64,000 nt of DNA from Paenibacillus sp. J23TS9 (GCF_018403225.1 NZ_BOSG01000001.1:1426001-1490000); one strand, 5' to 3'; shown: positions 52,214 through 62,099, counted from the first letter of the stretch. Program-made: numbers and translations. The notes: a model not told the origin generated them from the letters alone.

Positions 52214-52777
52214 CTACAACTTCATTCGATATACCCCAGCCTCACCGAGAAAATCTTTTCTGGTCAATCCTTTTTCTCCAAGCAATATCCGATAATTCGT
52301 TATCGTACCATCATGTGAAATAATGTATATTTTTTTATAGCTTTTCCCGATCCAATCTAATAACCGCTTAGCATATCCTTCAAAAATATCTTGTTCGATC
52401 CTATTAATCCCTTCTTTCCAGCAATCCAAATGGAAATCAAGAAATTCAGTATCTCCATACAGATTTGTAATTTCAGTTTTAGAAAGGAGGTGATCACATG
52501 CTAAAAAAGGAAGTTTGGAGTTCTGAGGAAACATTCTCGGACCAACAAATGGAGAAATAATGAAGCCCATACCATTTTTTATAATAGTTGCCGTCTCAAT
52601 TGTCCGTTTGGTTGGACTAACAAGCATTAAATCATCAGGATCAATTTTAATTTCATTTCGTAGCTGCGATACTTGAAATTTGCCGTACTCTGTAAGACTT
52701 GGATGCAGAGTATTCAACCGATTTGGATAATCGTTGAGATGTTCCCCATGACCGTGCCGAATAAATATGAATTCCAT
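52214..52777 (-). CDS. Histidine phosphatase family protein (phosphoglycerate mutase-like)
   Basis: The protein has about 187 residues. The catalytic RHG motif is FIFIRHGHGEH, the second Arg is in VSPTKRTIETA, and the distal His is in IYIISHDGTITNY. The ATG at 52777 is seven bases after AGGAGGG. It could be a phosphoglycerate mutase-like phosphatase; the substrate is unknown. It lies 95 bases upstream of the APH kinase on the same strand. Confidence 0.87.
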   Translation of the reverse strand: MEFIFIRHGHGEHLNDYPNRLNTLHPSLTEYGKFQVSQLRNEIKIDPDDLMLVSPTKRTIETATIIKNGMGFIISPFVGPRMFPQNSKLPFLACDHLLSKTEITNLYGDTEFLDFHLDCWKEGINRIEQDIFEGYAKRLLDWIGKSYKKIYIISHDGTITNYRILLGEKGLTRKDFLGEAGVYRMKL

Positions 52778-52840
52778 TTTTCGCCCTCCTAACATCAAAT
52801 CCGATATTAGGTATTCTATGATTGTATTGAGCAATCCTGC

Positions 52841-52920
52841 CCGTTAACGTGAAGAAGCTGCCGATCCACCGGCAGCTTCTTCCTGGTCGTTTCTTAACTA
52901 TCGTTCCCCGTTAGTTTAAG
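52841..52920. repeat. Stem-loop plus palindromic box, copy 12
   Basis: GAAGAAGCTGCC and GGCAGCTTCTTC form a perfect 12-bp stem (52851-52882). The box TAACTATCGTTCCCCGTTAG is at 52895-52914. A half-arm CCCGTTAACG (52840-52849) precedes the stem. It may terminate the 52928-53236 gene. Confidence 0.75.
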
Positions 52921-52927
52921 AAACGAA

Positions 52928-53236
52928 CTAAAATGCTGGGGACTGTTTGCCGTCAATATTAGGAGCCGAAGCTGGAAATATCATTCCGAGTATGCCCACA
53001 CCCACGTAGTTAGTGTATTCGGTCATAAAATCAGTCTGTTGCCTTACAACCGAAAGTTCATGTATTGAAAAAAACAGATAATTTTTGCTTCGAAAATTAA
53101 CAGGCTGTAAAGAAGTGCTTCTTTGATAATTGGTGACTTCCTTCTTGATCACCCACTTTTCAAAATCGGATCTATCAGGATTTGTCCAAAGCAGAGTAAG
53201 TAATATCACACCTATCAAAAGAATCAGTAATCTCAC
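52928..53236 (-). CDS. Small exported or membrane-anchored protein (DUF4359-like)
   Basis: The 102-residue protein has an N-terminal hydrophobic segment (LLILLIGVILLTLLW) and ends in a region with FFSIHELSV and YVGVGILGMIFP. The pattern of NYLFFSI followed by a YVGxxG segment is reminiscent of DUF4359 proteins. It starts with a GTG (53236), after AGGGGGG. Function is unknown. Confidence 0.55.
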   Translation of the reverse strand: MRLLILLIGVILLTLLWTNPDRSDFEKWVIKKEVTNYQRSTSLQPVNFRSKNYLFFSIHELSVVRQQTDFMTEYTNYVGVGILGMIFPASAPNIDGKQSPAF

Positions 53237-53372
53237 GCAGAGCCCCCCTGCACAGCAAGTACATTTAGTCTATGATGTGTCCCCAAAAAAGATTGTAAAG
53301 TAAATTTCTCTTTGTTTTGGTCCCTTGCCATTTATAATTGCGGAGCAGTTATCCCGTAAAGGTCTTCGATTG

Positions 53373-53714
53373 CTATTTCTTGATCACGTCCGCCGACGCC
53401 TGAGCTGGATAGGACTGGTCTATCGCCCCATTATGGATATTTATGCTCACTTGGTCACCTACCGAGACAACATCGAAACCCTTTTTGTCTACAGAAAGCC
53501 AGATTGCATTCGGACTAGCATCTTCTAATATTTCGTTAAGTGGTGCTTCAATATTATCAACCCTGTCACGAACCACGAGGACTCTACCGTTTTCTTTCGC
53601 AACAACAAAACCTTCTTTATGATTCCAACGCCCGTCTGATTCACTAGTATTGTCGGATGAACATCCTGTTGCCAGAACCAGTACGAATACGAATAAGACA
53701 AACATTTTTTTCAA
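53373..53714 (-). CDS. Small lipoprotein (DUF3221-like)
   Basis: About 113 residues with a lipoprotein signal ending in VLVLATGCSSDN and a small soluble domain (GFVVAKENGRVLVVRDRVDN; VSVGDQVSINIHNGAIDQSY) typical of DUF3221 OB-like lipoproteins. The start is a TTG at 53714, six bases after GGAGGGG. Function unknown. Confidence 0.75.
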   Translation of the reverse strand: MKKMFVLFVFVLVLATGCSSDNTSESDGRWNHKEGFVVAKENGRVLVVRDRVDNIEAPLNEILEDASPNAIWLSVDKKGFDVVSVGDQVSINIHNGAIDQSYPAQASADVIKK

Positions 53715-53744
53715 AATGATCCCCTCCAAGTTAAGTCCTTACAT

Positions 53745-54010
53745 AAATATGAACGGGTTGATAGAAGATTTGGTTGCAAACGAGAGGTGTATCTCTTACC
53801 GCTTCCGAAGCTGACAGGGTGGATAACCATATTGATTTCGTCGGGGAGACTTGTATTCAATAGACTCTGCACAAGGCCAGCACTCCCAGGAATGATGAAG
53901 CTGCCTTGGACATCGCTTTTAAGTGCAGCTACACGTTCATTTAAATCACCGGTTAAAAGTGAAATCGAGTCGCCATAGTCCCCCCCCCACATGTCCATTG
54001 GTTGAAGGCT
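53745..54010 (-). pseudogene. RibD/dihydrofolate reductase-like fragment
   Basis: A minus-strand frame encodes SISLLTGDLNERVAALKSDV, QGSFIIPGSAGLVQSLLNTS and LPDEINMVIHPVSFGSGKRY, matching the C-terminal half of RibD-type (YyaP/YwjB-like) reductases, including the PGSAGLVQSLL and MIHPVxxGSGKR motifs. The first half is missing. A C9 homopolymer at 53980-53988 interrupts the front of the fragment. Confidence 0.75.
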
Positions 54011-54129
54011 CCTATACCGATATTCTCTCGTAAAAGAATGGACTCGAACCAAATAAAAAACTAGACAATAAGGAGGAAGGATGGTTAGATAAATAAAAAT
54101 ATAAAATCTGGTGTAGGAGTCTGGAAATA

Positions 54130-54732
54130 ATGAGTTTAGTAAAATTACCGAAAGCTGCTGTCTTTGGTGCTGCAAATGGTGTGATGTTCATGACTTTTTT
54201 TGGGGCTCTTTGGGCTTCCATTGGTATTATTGGTTCACATGGACTTGGGGAGCCTTGGTTACTTGTTCTTTCAGGTATTGTGACATTAATCTTACTTATT
54301 GGAGCAATATCACTTTTTGGTAAAGCTCGTAATATGAAACATGCAGCTACACCAGATGAGAGAGAACAGAGGAGAAACATAAATCGGAAATTTGGTTTGA
54401 ACGTTGGTCTGGAAGGGCTTGCTATCTTTATCGCAAGTGTAATTTGTAACATGATTAATTATTTTGAAATCTTTTTTCCTATTATGGCAATCATTGTAGG
54501 TATCCACTTTTTTCCTTTAGCTCGATTGTTTCGAGAAAATTTTTATTATGGTACAGGTATAACACTCTGTATTTTAGGCGTTATTACTTTCTTTTTACCA
54601 ATGAATGCTACTGTTAACAATGTATCTCTGATTGCGACGTCTACTTTTATCGGCTTCAGTTCTGCTCTGACGCTCTGGGTGACCGGTCTAAGAATTTGGA
54701 CTGCTATGCTTAAACAATTGAAGCAAAAATAA
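54130..54732 (+). CDS. Membrane protein of unknown function
   Basis: The 200-residue protein has six predicted membrane segments and a basic cytosolic loop (DEREQRRNINRKF) between the second and third. It resembles DUF6609/DUF7010-type membrane proteins of Bacillota, though I assign no role. It is on the plus strand; a weak GGAGTCTGG precedes the ATG. Confidence 0.65.
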   Translation: MSLVKLPKAAVFGAANGVMFMTFFGALWASIGIIGSHGLGEPWLLVLSGIVTLILLIGAISLFGKARNMKHAATPDEREQRRNINRKFGLNVGLEGLAIFIASVICNMINYFEIFFPIMAIIVGIHFFPLARLFRENFYYGTGITLCILGVITFFLPMNATVNNVSLIATSTFIGFSSALTLWVTGLRIWTAMLKQLKQK

Positions 54733-54734
54733 AA

Positions 54735-54859
54735 AAGAGCTGCTACTTAACTTTAGACAGGTTGAAAGCGCAGACGAGTTTACTCGGCGTGTACAAAAGA
54801 TAGCAGGCTTTGCTCGTGTTACCATGCGGAAGGGCAACAGGAAAATAAGTGCCTTCTAA
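54735..54859 (+). pseudogene. Possible gene fragment downstream of the membrane protein
   Basis: A plus-strand frame from 54735 encodes KELLLNFRQVESADEFTRRV, QKIAGFARVTMRKGNRKISA and F before a TAA. It has no start codon and looks like a truncated C-terminus. The family is not recognised. Confidence 0.35.
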
Positions 54860-54861
54860 AC

Positions 54862-54895
54862 AAAAAGAACCGACCAACGGGCCGGTTCTCTTTTT
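54862..54895. terminator. Bidirectional terminator
   Basis: GAACCG(A)CC and GG(G)CCGGTTC form a stem, with a T-run after it on the plus strand and TTTTTG on the minus strand. It serves the plus-strand membrane protein and the minus-strand SLH gene. Confidence 0.8.
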
Positions 54896-54934
54896 AAACC
54901 TGAATCGCATCCAGGCTGCCATCTAAGGCAGGTC

Positions 54935-57900
54935 TTAGATTTTCATTTTCTCGATAGCGCGCGATATTATCGTCGCTACTTCCGCTCGGGTTGCATGGGC
55001 TTTAGGTTTCACCGTGTTATTCGGATAACCGGTAATCACTCCCTGCTCCACTGTCGCAGCGACTGCTTTTTGCGCCCATGTTGAAATCGTTCCTTGATCG
55101 GCAAAGATATGACTTGCTTCCTCATTCTCCAATTGTAATGCATTAACAATCATCATCGCTATTTGCTCGCGTGTAATGAGTTCATTGGGAGCAAATGTAT
55201 GCTGATCGTAACCTTGAATTATCCCGTAAGCATATGCTGTAGATATGGTTTGACTAGCCCAATGATGGGCTGTATCGTCGAATACCTTGCCTTCTTTTTG
55301 AGGTAATTTCAAAGTGCGAACCAGAATCGCGGCAAACTCTGCTCGGGTAATCGGTTTATCAGGCTTGAACGTACCGTCCGAATAACCGCTCAACGCACCT
55401 TTTCCTGCCAATTGCTGAATACTTTTTTCCGCCCAATGCCCATGTATATCCGTGAAATGAACGCCCGACTCGCCTTCCACCTGCGGTTGTTGTTCTACTG
55501 CCTTTATTGGTGTGGCAATAACCGCAAATTTGGTGAAGTGGTCGGTAGCACCGCTGACAGTTCCCTTCTCCCAATCTACTAGAGTGTTTTTCAGTTCTAC
55601 CCATTCGTTGGTCGCTTCGTTGAGCCAATAGAGGCTGATTTTAACGTCTTCCTTCTTTATCTTATCCACAGCAAAATGTAAGGATAAGATGACTTCCTTA
55701 TTAAAATTCTCTGGTTGATCCTTCGTGAGTTCGATCACTTTGCTTATTAACTGTTCCGTGTTGGAGAACGGCAGTGTATTCGTGTCGAATACCTCTTTTA
55801 GCGTCAGATAAAAGGAACGGTCCAGCACTCCGCTAGGCAGGATTATTTGACCACCATCGAAAGTGATCGTCCGTCCGTCCGTGCTTATAAAGTAGCTGCT
55901 GTTAGGTTGTATACTTCCTCCGCTACTGCTTGAACTTGTACTTCCTCCGCCACTGCTTGTATTTGTACTCTCTGCCGCCCGGGTTGCGGTGACGATATAG
56001 GTTTGCTGCGAGCCGTTTAATGCTGTGATATGAACTGTGATCGTATTGTCACCTATATTGAGTGCAAGAGGTTTACTTCGCTCGCCGCTTGAAATATTCT
56101 GGGACGTACCTCCATTTATGCTCAATGTTATGGTATCTGTCCCATCTACGGCTACGGGCGTAACGTTCATGCTGGAAACGCTGTTCCCTACACTAAGCGT
56201 GTAGCTAGTTGTATTCGCCGCAAAAACGGGACTCAGCGTTCCAGTGCTCACTGTCAAGCCGCTTAATGATGCAATCGACGAATCCATTCGGAAGCGGTTG
56301 GATACTACGTTTATCCTATGACCAGCCTCATCCGATGCCTGAATATGCAGGTACCAGTCTCCATCCACACCGCTTATCGCTAACAAATCACCGTTTGTAA
56401 ACGACGTCCAACCCGATACTGGCGTCCCTGAATCCGTTGTCCAAGCATATTGCAGCGTCGAACTATCCACTCCGATATCTGTTGGATCGCTATTTACCGT
56501 TACCGTTGTCTCTGCCGATATCACCCAGCTTTCGCTGCCGTTCATCCCGAAACTAACAGAAGGCGGCGTATAATCCAGTAAAGTGGCGCTCACCTCATTG
56601 GAGTATTCGCTATCTTCCTCTTCATTGCTTGATTTGACTGCGAAATAATAAGTTGTACCGTAGGTCACGTCGGTTACGCTATAGGTTGCTTCCGTTACGG
56701 TCGCTATCGGCTCTAGGGAATAGTCGCCGCTAGTCGTGCTCATATAGATTTTATAGCTGCCGGCCTTTGTCACGTTGTTCCAGTTTAAAGTGATTCGGCT
56801 GTTATCTGCTGTTGCTGTCAAATTGGTTGGCGCTTCAAGCACTTCGGCATTATTCTCTACTATTCGATTGGCAAAGCTGTATAGTGGATTGTGTGACGCA
56901 TCAACAATATTGCCCAGTTGTCCATCATATGAAATCGTTATTCCTTGATCATTTCCAAATGCATTGCTTATGGTAAATGTCATTACTTTCGGTTCTGTTA
57001 AGCTTTGGTTCATAATCGCTGCATCGATCCCATCTGCTTTAATCGTAAACCCGCCACTATTCGTAATGTTTACCTCTTCATCAAACGTTACGATAACGGT
57101 ATCAGGATGATCGCCCTCGACCTTCGCGCTGACGATTGTCGGCGGAGCAGCGTCCAATCCTATATTCGCAGCAATCCTTTGTAATGTGGGATATGCTTTC
57201 CCTTCCTCGATCATCCATGTATCGTTTAAATCCCATCCCGGCTGAAAAGTAGATTCCCGCTTCATCTCTGAGGTTGTTCGCGGTTCGCCTTTTCCTGTAT
57301 CGGATTGGCCGGTAGTCTGGCTGTCATATAAGCTTGCGCTCACCAAGGTGTCGATCTGACTATAACCCACCAGCCCACCTACATAAGCATTGCCGCTAAC
57401 GGCACCGGTGGCGTAGGAGGTGCTCACTGTTGCGAAATTCCTCCCAACCAATCCGCCAACCTCATTGTTACCATTGACAGAGCCAGTGACGTAGGTATCA
57501 CTCACCTCAGCATAATTTTCTCCCACCAACCCACCAATTAATGAACGGCCATGAACGCTGCCAGCCGAATAGGCTTCGCTTATCGTGCCCCCATTGCTGT
57601 TCCGTCCTGCCAATCCGCCTACGGAGTCCTCGCCGATGACATTGCCGGTATTGTAGACATTGCTCACCGTGCCGAAGCTCATGCCAACCAACCCCCCGAC
57701 AGCGATATTTCCCGTGACACTTCCGTCTTCCAGCCCAATGTTCTTTATGACTCCGTTGGATTGAACATAACCGAACAAGCCAATATCGCTGCTTAGGGGA
57801 AGATGGATTATCAGATTGCTGATCGTATGACCCAGCCCATCGAAAGTACCGTTGAAATAACTACCACCATTCCCGCCAATTGGCGCGAAGCCCCCTCCCG

Positions 57901-59224
57901 TGATAATCGCACCGTTCGTGCTGGTCGCCCACATGTCGGAGCGGGTGCTATCAGTGAAGGTCGCGGCAAAATCAATATTCTTCGCCAGCGTGTAGTTTTC
58001 CGACTGGTTAATCGCCATCAGCTGCAACTGATGCGTATTGGTGAGGGTAGTGGAATATTCACTTCGCAGGAAAGGCCGCGTCAAGCCCTCGACCATAAAC
58101 CAGTCATTAGTGAAATCCCAGCCGGAATAGCCCGTTTGTGTCAGCGCCTGCTCAATATTGAGGCCGGTAGCAGTGCAACTTCCGTTATTCATTTCGCAGG
58201 CATTACTTTGACCTGTTGTATCCATATCCCAAAAGCTGCTTGTGAGTTTGCCGCTATTGCTCCCCACCAGGCCGCCGAGATTATTACCGCTCCCGCTAAC
58301 CGCGCCAGTTGCATAAGACTGGCTTACCTCACCGGAGTTATTGTATCCCACCAGGCCGCCGACATTATCCCCGCTCCCGCTGACTGCGCCTATAGCATAA
58401 GACTGGCTTACCTCACCGGAGTTATTAATGATCCCCACCAGGCCGCCGATATGATCCTGCCCGTTAACAGTACCGGTGGCGTAAGACTGATTTATTGAAC
58501 CTTGATCATTGTTGCCAACCAGTCCACCAACACCATCCCGCCCTTTGACATCGCTAAAGGAATTGGACTGGATGACGAGACCGGCAAAATTATACCCCAC
58601 CATCCCACCGACATTTTCTCCGCTTCCGCTGACGACCCCGGTAGCATAGGACTGGCTCACTTTTCCGACCTCATTGTCCCCTACTAGCCCGCCGACAATG
58701 GTCGTACCGCTGACGGTACCTGAGACATGGGAGCCGCTCACTGTGCCATCATTACGCCCAACCAGCCCGCCGACATAGAGTTGCCCGGTAATGGAGCTTC
58801 CCTCAGAGCCGACATTTCGTACGACCCCTCCGGAGCCAACGGTTCCGAATAGACCGATAAAACCGCTTGAGGGCCTGTTGATGGTCAGTCCGCTGATGAT
58901 ATGTCCTTGCCCATCGAAGACTCCGGTGAACGGGCTGCTGTCATTCCCGTCACTGCCGATCGGAATAAAGCCATCTCCATTGTTCCAGCTTGCGGTCTCG
59001 GAAGCATCAATATCCGCACCGAGCTTGTAGTGTGCGCTCAAGTCATTGCTCACCAAATTCAACTGTTCTAGTTTCATGATGATATACGGATCAACTTCCG
59101 TTCCTGAGCCTGTCAGCCCATTATCCGAATCAGCCAACACTTGAAGCGGAAAGATTCCTATAAACAAAAAGATTGCTGTTAAAATAGATAGAGTACGCCT
59201 CATCTGCTCCGTCATTCCCTTCAC
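54935..59224 (-). CDS. GLUG-repeat, FN3 and SLH-domain surface protein
   Basis: 1429 residues. A Sec signal peptide (LSILTAIFLFIGIFPLQVLA) precedes two GLUG blocks (about 60-345 and 430-640) with many VGGLVGxN repeats that would fold into a beta-solenoid. Then come a Big/SwmB-like domain (about 690-790), a fibronectin type III domain (about 790-880), a cadherin-like domain (about 985-1080), a Ser/Gly linker, and three SLH modules (about 1255-1429) that bind pyruvylated cell wall polymer. It is a cell-surface adhesin or scaffold. It lies 131 bases behind a MalT-like regulator on the same strand, its likely activator. The GTG start at 59224 is uncertain. Confidence 0.88.
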   Translation of the reverse strand: MKGMTEQMRRTLSILTAIFLFIGIFPLQVLADSDNGLTGSGTEVDPYIIMKLEQLNLVSNDLSAHYKLGADIDASETASWNNGDGFIPIGSDGNDSSPFTGVFDGQGHIISGLTINRPSSGFIGLFGTVGSGGVVRNVGSEGSSITGQLYVGGLVGRNDGTVSGSHVSGTVSGTTIVGGLVGDNEVGKVSQSYATGVVSGSGENVGGMVGYNFAGLVIQSNSFSDVKGRDGVGGLVGNNDQGSINQSYATGTVNGQDHIGGLVGIINNSGEVSQSYAIGAVSGSGDNVGGLVGYNNSGEVSQSYATGAVSGSGNNLGGLVGSNSGKLTSSFWDMDTTGQSNACEMNNGSCTATGLNIEQALTQTGYSGWDFTNDWFMVEGLTRPFLRSEYSTTLTNTHQLQLMAINQSENYTLAKNIDFAATFTDSTRSDMWATSTNGAIITGGGFAPIGGNGGSYFNGTFDGLGHTISNLIIHLPLSSDIGLFGYVQSNGVIKNIGLEDGSVTGNIAVGGLVGMSFGTVSNVYNTGNVIGEDSVGGLAGRNSNGGTISEAYSAGSVHGRSLIGGLVGENYAEVSDTYVTGSVNGNNEVGGLVGRNFATVSTSYATGAVSGNAYVGGLVGYSQIDTLVSASLYDSQTTGQSDTGKGEPRTTSEMKRESTFQPGWDLNDTWMIEEGKAYPTLQRIAANIGLDAAPPTIVSAKVEGDHPDTVIVTFDEEVNITNSGGFTIKADGIDAAIMNQSLTEPKVMTFTISNAFGNDQGITISYDGQLGNIVDASHNPLYSFANRIVENNAEVLEAPTNLTATADNSRITLNWNNVTKAGSYKIYMSTTSGDYSLEPIATVTEATYSVTDVTYGTTYYFAVKSSNEEEDSEYSNEVSATLLDYTPPSVSFGMNGSESWVISAETTVTVNSDPTDIGVDSSTLQYAWTTDSGTPVSGWTSFTNGDLLAISGVDGDWYLHIQASDEAGHRINVVSNRFRMDSSIASLSGLTVSTGTLSPVFAANTTSYTLSVGNSVSSMNVTPVAVDGTDTITLSINGGTSQNISSGERSKPLALNIGDNTITVHITALNGSQQTYIVTATRAAESTNTSSGGGSTSSSSSGGSIQPNSSYFISTDGRTITFDGGQIILPSGVLDRSFYLTLKEVFDTNTLPFSNTEQLISKVIELTKDQPENFNKEVILSLHFAVDKIKKEDVKISLYWLNEATNEWVELKNTLVDWEKGTVSGATDHFTKFAVIATPIKAVEQQPQVEGESGVHFTDIHGHWAEKSIQQLAGKGALSGYSDGTFKPDKPITRAEFAAILVRTLKLPQKEGKVFDDTAHHWASQTISTAYAYGIIQGYDQHTFAPNELITREQIAMMIVNALQLENEEASHIFADQGTISTWAQKAVAATVEQGVITGYPNNTVKPKAHATRAEVATIISRAIEKMKI

Positions 59225-59230
59225 TCACAT

Positions 59231-59261
59231 TCGATAATTATCGACATCTATCCGTATTATA
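59231..59261 (-). promoter_or_regulatory. Palindrome and -10 region before the SLH protein gene
   Basis: TCGATAATTATCGA (59231-59244) is a perfect 14-base palindrome directly before the start, and TATAAT on the minus strand is at 59261-59256. The dyad could be an operator or affect translation. Confidence 0.45.
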
Positions 59262-59355
59262 AGTGATCCGATTGAATGTGAAATCTAACCTGGGTTATAG
59301 ATTCGGTTATAGCACAAACAACACAAGTCTTTCTGACAACGTCGCATCTTCACGG

Positions 59356-61959
59356 CTAACCCTGCATTTCTTTGCCGCGTTTAATCGCTTCTACTCGGCT
59401 AGTCACCTGGAGTTTGCTGTATATGTGATTAATGTGTGCTTTCAGAGTACCCATACCGATGCCGAGCGCTTCTGCGATTGCACTGTTGTCCATACCATCC
59501 TCCATACATCGGAATATCATGTGCTCTTTCTGAGTTAGAAGCGTTCCCAAGGCACCGTCTGATGGATGGAGCGCGTCTGCAACCCCTCCGCAGAAGGACA
59601 GGACCTTACGCACATAGGTTAAAGAAGGCGCATTTTTATCCCGAATATTGCCTTTCTGACGTTGCTGTACATACGCAATCAGAAGACCAGTGATCACTTT
59701 GCCCTTATCGGCGAAAACACGAACATAATCGTCGGGTTCCGCATATTTTAGTGCCTCTTCCAGCTTCAGCAGAGCTTGCTCGAGCTTATCCGCAAGTCGT
59801 AGAATCATCGTCTGCAGCACTTGAATTTCCAACGCATCCATCGGACGATGATCTTTAACAGCGATAAAATATAGCCTTTCCGACAAATCCCAAGCCTCTT
59901 TACTGGAACCGGTTTCCATCAATACTCTGACAAGAAAGATATATACGTACAACTGGTATACGGACACGGGATCATCCGCTGAGATTCTGTAACGCTCTTT
60001 CCATTCAATAGCAGCTGACAGATCTCGATCTCCTAATCCCATTCGCAATGCGGCCATTTCCGCTTCAATTAGAATAAGAGCTTCTTCCGCCCCATCCTTC
60101 ATCGCCTTCTGTCTGGCCTCTTCCAACCAATTCTCTGCTTGGGAGATGTCTTGCCTGGAATTACTTATACGCGAGAGGAACAGGCTTGCTGGAATGTAGA
60201 CCTTCTCCGGTTGATAATACATCTGGCTTTTGTCATGTAATCCTAGCTTCAAGTAATACTCCGCTTGCTCCAGTTCGCCCCGTTCGTACAGCAATTCTCC
60301 ATAACATACAAGTATCGAATGCTGTAATCCCATAGGCGTCATGAAATCGATCATGTTAAGGAAGAAAGTATCCGATAGCCCTCTGGGCAAATGTTGGCCG
60401 CGCTTGCCGTTGTACGATCTGTAAATGGACGGAGACAAAGGCATCTGAGGGGAAGCAAATATTAGATCCGTTCCTGACGGACTATGCAGAAGCGACAGAC
60501 GGATGTATTCGAGACCCTTGACCATATCCATTTCGTACTGGGTCGCTTTGAAATTCCTTACATAATATAAGTAGCCCAAATAACGATTTTTGTCCTCCAG
60601 ACTCCAACTCGCCGCGGATGTTTCATAATGCTTTGCAGCCAGTTGCAAGTGCTGTTCCGCCTGATCGAGCTCATGAGCCCATAATAAAGAAAAAATATAA
60701 GAGAAATAAAGATATGGATGCTCCCTTAGAAGCTGTTCGGGGATAGCCGATAACCATCCTTTTAGCGTCGAGAACTCCCTGCGAATCATGATGCTCCTCA
60801 GCTTCTCAAGCAAATGTAGGGCTTCCGTAAAGCAATGGCCGGCTAAATAGTAATCTACGGCTTCTTCCAGCAGTCCCGACGACTCGCACCATATAGCAGC
60901 CGCTTTGTATAATTCCTTTACTATCCCAGAGCTATGATCTCTCAACTGCTTTTGCAGAAAATCACCAAATAGATGATGAAATCGGTACCATTCTTTGTTA
61001 TCGTCCAATGGGATGAGAAACAGGTTAACGCTTGCCAGTTCCGCAAGTTTACCTGCGCCGTTTTCCCCAACCACCGCTTTGCAAAGCGACTCGTTCATTC
61101 TCTGAAGTATGGAGACGTTCATCAGAAATTGCTTAGACGACTCGTCAAGCACTTCAAAGACTTCCTCTAGCAAAAATTGCTCAACTTGCACGCTGTCTCC
61201 GGAATCGCGACGCATGAAGACCATCGGCCGCTCATCATAACGCAAGGACAAAGATATAAGCTTAAGCCCTGTTACCCAGCCCTCGGTTTTCTGCAGAAAT
61301 TGTTCAATCTGCTCTCTTCGCATCTCTTTCTTGACGCATAAACGGAAGAAATCCACCGTTTCCCGCAAATCAAAGCGCATATGCTCAACATGGACCTCAT
61401 GAATCCAGCCCCGGCTGATCCACCTCGCTTTCGAAAATTCAGAAACGGTACGGCTGACGAAGCAAATATGTACAAGAGACGGTAAGTACTCCAGAAAATA
61501 AGAGACAGATGCGATGATGTTCTTATCGCGAATGACATGCCAATCATCCAGCACCAGCACAAGTGGTTCCCTCAAGACATTCAATTCATTCAGCAGAGCA
61601 ACAAGAAAAGGCTCGTATTGACCAGGGCTTAGCGTTCCGGCCGCCAAATGAAGCGGACCGGACGAATGGCCAAGTGCCTGCTCAACTGCCTTAGTCGCAT
61701 ATTGCCAGAATCGAATCAGGTCGTTATCCTTGTCATCCAACGACAACCAACCGATTGACGCATCTAGCTGGTTTACCCAATCGCTGACCAATGTTGTTTT
61801 ACCGTAACCAGCGGGAGCTATAATGAATGTTGCTTTGCGATTCACCCCCTGATTCATCCGTTCAAGCAGATGGGGGCGGGGCACAGACTGATCCAGGAGC
61901 TGTGGAATCCGTAGTTTGGTTAATATAAGGGAATTGTTTTCATACTTCTCATGAATCAT
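59356..61959 (-). CDS. MalT-like LuxR-family transcriptional regulator (LAL/STAND ATPase)
   Basis: The protein has about 867 residues. The N-terminal STAND ATPase has Walker A in FIIAPAGYGKTTLVSDW and Walker B in LVLVLDDWHV, a central TPR-like superhelix spans about 370-790, and a C-terminal LuxR HTH ends the protein (LTQKEHMIFRCMEDGMDNSA; IAEALGIGMGTLKAHINHIY). Like MalT, it would bind ATP and an inducer, oligomerise and activate promoters. The ATG at 61959 is nine bases after AAAGG. The surface protein gene directly behind it is the obvious target. The inducer is unknown. Confidence 0.9.
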   Translation of the reverse strand: MIHEKYENNSLILTKLRIPQLLDQSVPRPHLLERMNQGVNRKATFIIAPAGYGKTTLVSDWVNQLDASIGWLSLDDKDNDLIRFWQYATKAVEQALGHSSGPLHLAAGTLSPGQYEPFLVALLNELNVLREPLVLVLDDWHVIRDKNIIASVSYFLEYLPSLVHICFVSRTVSEFSKARWISRGWIHEVHVEHMRFDLRETVDFFRLCVKKEMRREQIEQFLQKTEGWVTGLKLISLSLRYDERPMVFMRRDSGDSVQVEQFLLEEVFEVLDESSKQFLMNVSILQRMNESLCKAVVGENGAGKLAELASVNLFLIPLDDNKEWYRFHHLFGDFLQKQLRDHSSGIVKELYKAAAIWCESSGLLEEAVDYYLAGHCFTEALHLLEKLRSIMIRREFSTLKGWLSAIPEQLLREHPYLYFSYIFSLLWAHELDQAEQHLQLAAKHYETSAASWSLEDKNRYLGYLYYVRNFKATQYEMDMVKGLEYIRLSLLHSPSGTDLIFASPQMPLSPSIYRSYNGKRGQHLPRGLSDTFFLNMIDFMTPMGLQHSILVCYGELLYERGELEQAEYYLKLGLHDKSQMYYQPEKVYIPASLFLSRISNSRQDISQAENWLEEARQKAMKDGAEEALILIEAEMAALRMGLGDRDLSAAIEWKERYRISADDPVSVYQLYVYIFLVRVLMETGSSKEAWDLSERLYFIAVKDHRPMDALEIQVLQTMILRLADKLEQALLKLEEALKYAEPDDYVRVFADKGKVITGLLIAYVQQRQKGNIRDKNAPSLTYVRKVLSFCGGVADALHPSDGALGTLLTQKEHMIFRCMEDGMDNSAIAEALGIGMGTLKAHINHIYSKLQVTSRVEAIKRGKEMQG

Positions 61960-62099
61960 AAATTCCATCCTTTTTGAACCATTTAATATAGTCATATCTT
62001 AGCATATCGAGGGAAACGCGGACTATTTCTAAAATGGAGCATCTTTGGTTATCCTACTAGGAGTCACCTCGCGAAACGGAAATAACAGGGTGCCACTTA

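Noticed and set aside
57260..58800. Repeated segments inside the SLH gene as a CRISPR-like or tandem DNA repeat
   Set aside because: They are coding GLUG repeats (VGGLVGxN) with variable spacing and sequence; no constant repeat with unique spacers.
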